From Neobacillus fumarioli NBRC 102428 (GTDB lineage Bacteria; Bacillota; Bacilli; Bacillales; Cytobacillaceae), in the NCBI RefSeq assembly GCF_001591485.1, contig NZ_BCUZ01000007.1, forward strand, positions 1 to 63,783: 63,783 bases of DNA, given 5' to 3'. The stretch's first letter is position 1, and each line of letters opens with the position of its first letter. The position numbers and the translations under genes are program-made. The notes below the pieces were generated by a model. The model was not told the DNA's origin and searched no databases. It saw only the letters and a list, made by a program, of their open reading frames with translations. This document shows positions 58,625 through 63,783 of the stretch, one piece after another.

Positions 58625-58632
58625 GGTGGGCC

Positions 58633-58875
58633 ATGTATATTCATATTGGGGAAGATTACAATATCAGGGCCAAAGATATTATTGCCATTTTGGATAAAAA
58701 AAGTGAGGAAAAGTCAGACCTGGTGAAAGAATTCTTAGTTTTTCACAGAGAAAAAGCCATCAATCTGTCAAAAAACCCCTATAAGTCAATAATTATTACG
58801 AATTACAACGTTTATTTATCCCCTATTGCCTCAGGAACATTAAAGAAACGTTCAATGAATATACAGGAATTTTAA
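58633..58875 (+). CDS. remB: Extracellular matrix regulator RemB (YaaB)
   Basis: ATG 58633 (TTGAGGTGGGCC) gives 80 residues: MYIHIGEDYNIRAKDIIAILDKKS... the DUF370/RemB family. RemB works with RemA/SinR circuits in biofilm control in B. subtilis. Nearly abuts recF. Confidence 0.92.
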   Translation: MYIHIGEDYNIRAKDIIAILDKKSEEKSDLVKEFLVFHREKAINLSKNPYKSIIITNYNVYLSPIASGTLKKRSMNIQEF

Positions 58876-58924
58876 CCAGTCGGTTTTTATTATATAGATA
58901 TTTTTTGTTAGAAGGTGCAGGTGA

Positions 58925-60856
<1,932 letters not shown>

Positions 60857-60915
60857 GGAAAGAAAAGGTTAACCTTTGTCCAATAAGTTCCATACTTTAG
60901 GAATGAGATTATACA

Positions 60916-60955
60916 AGGATAGAGGACTGTCCCCTATCCTCATTTCTTTTTTAAA
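60916..60955 (+). terminator. Terminator between gyrB and gyrA
   Basis: AGGATAGAGGACTGTCCCCTATCCT, then CATTTCTTTTTT. It implies gyrA has its own promoter in the following 100 bases. Confidence 0.8.
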
Positions 60956-61062
60956 TAAACGCAAAATATAATTTCAGAAGGCCGGTTCTCTTTATATCAG
61001 CAATATATAGTGTTTAAAAATTTTCGTGCATTGTTTAACACCCATAGAGGAGGTACTAGTAA

Positions 61063-63597
61063 ATGGCTGAAACTCCAAATCCTCAAATAAAAGAGGTCAA
61101 TATCAGTCAAGAGATGAAGTCATCGTTTCTTGACTATGCAATGAGTGTTATAGTTTCCCGCGCCCTTCCGGATGTACGCGATGGGTTGAAACCAGTTCAT
61201 CGCCGTATTCTTTATGCTATGCATGATCTTGGAATTCATGCAGACAAACCATATAAGAAATCGGCCCGCATTGTCGGTGATGTCATTGGTAAATATCACC
61301 CGCACGGTGACGCTGCAGTATACGAAACAATGGTCCGGATGGCCCAGGATTTCAACTACCGCTATCCACTTGTTGATGGCCACGGAAACTTTGGGTCAGT
61401 TGACGGCGATTCAGCAGCAGCCATGCGGTATACGGAATCAAGAATGTCGAAAATCTCCATGGAGTTATTAAGAGATATTAACAAAGACACGATTGATTAT
61501 CAAGATAACTATGATGGTGAAGAAAAAGAACCGGTTGTTTTACCGTCCCGGTTCCCGAACCTTTTAGTGAACGGAACTACAGGAATTGCTGTCGGGATGG
61601 CAACCAATATTCCTCCGCATCAGCTAGGTGAAACCATTGATGCTGTTTTAGCGATCAGCCATGACCCTGACATAACAACACAAGAACTCATGGAAATTAT
61701 TCCTGGACCAGATTTTCCAACCGGAGGCATTATTGTTGGCCGCAGCGGCATCCGCAAAGCCTATGAAACAGGCAGAGGGTCAATCACTATAAGAGCAAAA
61801 GTAGGAATTGAACAAAAATCCAACGGCAAAGAAACAATTATTGTTCATGAGTTACCGTATCAGGTAAATAAAGCGAAATTAATTGAGAAAATTGCTGAAT
61901 TGGCCCGGGATAAAAAAATTGAAGGTATCACGGATCTTCGTGATGAATCAGACCGACGCGGGATGCGGATTGTCATTGAGGTTCGTAAGGATGCCAATGC
62001 CAATGTCCTGTTAAATAATTTATATAAATTAACAGCATTGCAAACAAGTTTCGGAATTAATATGCTGGCTCTTGTAAATGGTCATCCAAAAGTATTAAGT
62101 CTCAAGCAATGTTTGAGCCATTATTTGGATCACCAAAAAGTAGTCATCCGCCGCCGTACGGAATACGAGCTGCGCAAAGCGGAAGCACGAGCTCATATTT
62201 TAGAGGGATTACGTGTTGCCCTTGATCATTTAGACGAAGTGATTACGTTAATCCGGAATTCGCAAACAACGGATATTGCCCGGGAAGGGTTAATGACGCA
62301 ATTTAACCTTTCTGAAAAACAAGCCCAGGCCATTCTTGATATGCGCCTGCAACGATTAACCGGATTGGAAAGAGAAAAAATTGAGGAAGAATATCAAAGT
62401 TTAGTTAAGCTGATTGCAGAATTAAAGGCGATCCTGGCAGATGAAGAAAAGATTCTTGAGATTATTCGCGAAGAATTGCTGGAAATTAAAGAACGCTTTA
62501 ATGATACACGCCGCACCGAAATCGCTGCCGGCGGGATTGAAAATATCGAAGATGAGGATTTAATTCCACGCGAAAATATTGTGATTACCTTGACACATAA
62601 CGGCTATATTAAGCGTCTGCCTGTTTCGACATACCGGGCACAAAAACGCGGCGGCCGCGGTATTCAAGGTATGGGTACGAATGAAGATGATTTTGTAGAG
62701 CATTTAATTACAACTTCAACTCATGATACAATTCTTTTCTTTACTAATAAGGGGAAAGTATATCGTTCCAAAGGCTATGATATTCCAGAGTTTAGCCGGA
62801 CGGCAAAAGGAATTCCGATCATTAACCTTCTTGGCATTGAAAAAGGAGAATGGGTAAATGCAATTATTCCGATTGAGGAATTTGTTGATGATTGGTATCT
62901 ATTCTTTACTACAAAGGAAGGGATCTCCAAACGTTCGCCGTTGTCATCATTTGCTCATATCCGTAATAATGGTTTAATTGCTGTAAACTTGCGTGAAGGC
63001 GATGAATTAATTTCTGTTCGTTTAACGGATGGAAGTAAACATATTATTATCGGTACTAAAGACGGCATGTTAATTCGTTTCCCGGAAACCGATGTTCGTT
63101 CGATGGGTCGAACCGCTACAGGTGTAAAGGGAATTACGCTTGATGAGGGCGATGAAGTGGTCGGAATGGAAGTATTGGAAGAAGATAATGATGTTTTAAT
63201 CGTTACGAAAAATGGCTACGGCAAGCGCACCCCTGCCTCTGAATACCGTGTTCAAGGCAGAGGAGGGAAAGGAATCAAAACCTGCTCTATTACCAAGAAA
63301 AACGGCAGCCTTGTATCCATGAGGGCCGTAACTGGCGAGGATGATCTGATGCTAATTACCACCAGCGGTGTACTGATCCGAATTGATGTCGGAGGAATCT
63401 CACAATTAGGCCGGAACACCCAAGGAGTAAAACTAATCAGTCTTAAAGAAAATGAGAATGAATATGTTGCAACAGTTGCTAAAGTGGAAAAAGAAGAATC
63501 TTCTGAGACTGAGACAGACCAAGCTGTTGAAACAACAAACCAGGATACTGCCGAAGTGAACCCAGGAGCTGAAAAGGTTCAATCTGAGGAAGAGTAA
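61063..63597 (+). CDS. gyrA: DNA gyrase subunit A
   Basis: 844 residues. Quinolone-resistance region [17 protein letters not shown] with Ser replaced by Ala at the position equivalent to Ser84 of B. subtilis and Glu retained; active Tyr in [14 protein letters not shown] (about 123). C-terminal beta-pinwheel with the GyrA box [10 protein letters not shown]. Acidic C-terminal tail. GGAGGTACTAGTAA precedes the ATG. Confidence 0.99.
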   Translation: MAETPNPQIKEVNISQEMKSSFLDYAMSVIVSRALPDVRDGLKPVHRRILYAMHDLGIHADKPYKKSARIVGDVIGKYHPHGDAAVYETMVRMAQDFNYRYPLVDGHGNFGSVDGDSAAAMRYTESRMSKISMELLRDINKDTIDYQDNYDGEEKEPVVLPSRFPNLLVNGTTGIAVGMATNIPPHQLGETIDAVLAISHDPDITTQELMEIIPGPDFPTGGIIVGRSGIRKAYETGRGSITIRAKVGIEQKSNGKETIIVHELPYQVNKAKLIEKIAELARDKKIEGITDLRDESDRRGMRIVIEVRKDANANVLLNNLYKLTALQTSFGINMLALVNGHPKVLSLKQCLSHYLDHQKVVIRRRTEYELRKAEARAHILEGLRVALDHLDEVITLIRNSQTTDIAREGLMTQFNLSEKQAQAILDMRLQRLTGLEREKIEEEYQSLVKLIAELKAILADEEKILEIIREELLEIKERFNDTRRTEIAAGGIENIEDEDLIPRENIVITLTHNGYIKRLPVSTYRAQKRGGRGIQGMGTNEDDFVEHLITTSTHDTILFFTNKGKVYRSKGYDIPEFSRTAKGIPIINLLGIEKGEWVNAIIPIEEFVDDWYLFFTTKEGISKRSPLSSFAHIRNNGLIAVNLREGDELISVRLTDGSKHIIIGTKDGMLIRFPETDVRSMGRTATGVKGITLDEGDEVVGMEVLEEDNDVLIVTKNGYGKRTPASEYRVQGRGGKGIKTCSITKKNGSLVSMRAVTGEDDLMLITTSGVLIRIDVGGISQLGRNTQGVKLISLKENENEYVATVAKVEKEESSETETDQAVETTNQDTAEVNPGAEKVQSEEE

Positions 63598-63611
63598 TAA
63601 TTACAATGATA

Positions 63612-63638
63612 AAGGGACACAATTGTGTTCCTTTTTTG
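63612..63638 (+). terminator. Terminator of gyrA
   Basis: AAGGGACACAATTGTGTTCCTT then TTTTGTTT. Confidence 0.88.
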
Positions 63639-63720
63639 TTTATATAGGCCGTATAAAAAGTTCTAGTATCGCATTGATCTAAAAAATTAATAGATCTTAA
63701 AGAAAAAAACAAAAAATATG

Positions 63721-63750
63721 TTGACTTCCAATCACAAGGATGATATATTA
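63721..63750 (+). promoter_or_regulatory. rRNA operon-type promoter
   Basis: TTGACT (63721-63726), 17-base spacer, TATATT (63744-63749), preceded by an AT-rich UP-like stretch; the downstream AAGTCGCCTCGGTCGAC is typical of Bacillus rrn leaders. The rrn operon itself would begin outside the window. Confidence 0.75.
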
Positions 63751-63783
63751 ATAAAGTCGCCTCGGTCGACAAGTTAAAAGTTG

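Noticed and set aside
62278-62291. Noc-binding site (ATTTCCCGGGAAAT-like) in gyrA
   Set aside because: GCCCGGGAAGG matches only the core and lacks the flanking symmetry.

Overview
The window is a Bacillaceae (Bacillus-like, low-GC Firmicute) chromosome around the replication origin, with a foreign, defence-carrying mobile region attached to one end. The host assignment rests on gene order: rlmH-yyzF-htrA-walJ-walI-walH-walK-walR, a tRNA cluster, purA-dnaC, rplI-gdpP-yybS, rpsR-ssb-rpsF-ychF, yyaE/yyzM/yyaC, parB-parA-noc-rsmG-mnmG-mnmE-jag-yidC-rnpA-rpmH on the minus strand, then dnaA-dnaN-yaaA-recF-remB-gyrB-gyrA on the plus strand. This is the classic Bacillus origin layout, with two DnaA-box clusters flanking dnaA, three TGTTTCACGTGAAACA parS sites, and an rRNA-type promoter just after gyrA.

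Region 1 (1-18760) is accessory DNA ending exactly at the 3' end of rlmH, the attachment site used by staphylococcal SCC elements. The integration end carries a large serine recombinase whose frame reads through the junction into rlmH antisense, a small Xis-like HTH protein divergent from an XRE repressor with a pair of inverted operators between them, and a Rep_trans-type replication/relaxase protein. Further left comes cargo. A visibly GC-rich operon encodes an MmeI-like DNA methyltransferase, an SF2 helicase and a GIY-YIG protein; its methyltransferase is frameshifted by a 73-bp insertion bounded by 37-bp direct repeats. An AIPR-family abortive-infection gene has its N-terminal PD-(D/E)XK-like nuclease part cut off by an IS1182-like element with a CTAG duplication. 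Also present are an HNH-like protein, an IS256-like element and several gene fragments. The left end of the element is not visible. Every defence operon with a recognisable partner has at least one broken gene.

Region 2 (18762-53594) is conserved chromosome: the WalRK cell-wall regulon master operon, replication (DnaC, SSB), ribosomal proteins L9/S6/S18/L34, c-di-AMP turnover (GdpP), purine synthesis (PurA, with a PurR box pair), chromosome partitioning (ParAB, Noc), tRNA modification (MnmE/MnmG) and membrane insertion (YidC/Jag). Inserted accessories are a plus-strand SH3b-repeat glucosaminidase and several dispersed REP-like repeats. Within the tRNA cluster, two 147-bp units sit directly upstream of tRNA-Lys and tRNA-Phe. 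Each carries copies of the acceptor/D-arm 5' half and of the anticodon-stem 5' strand of the tRNA that follows it; this is the most unusual structure in the window.

Region 3 (53595-63783) is oriC and the dnaA-gyrA operon.
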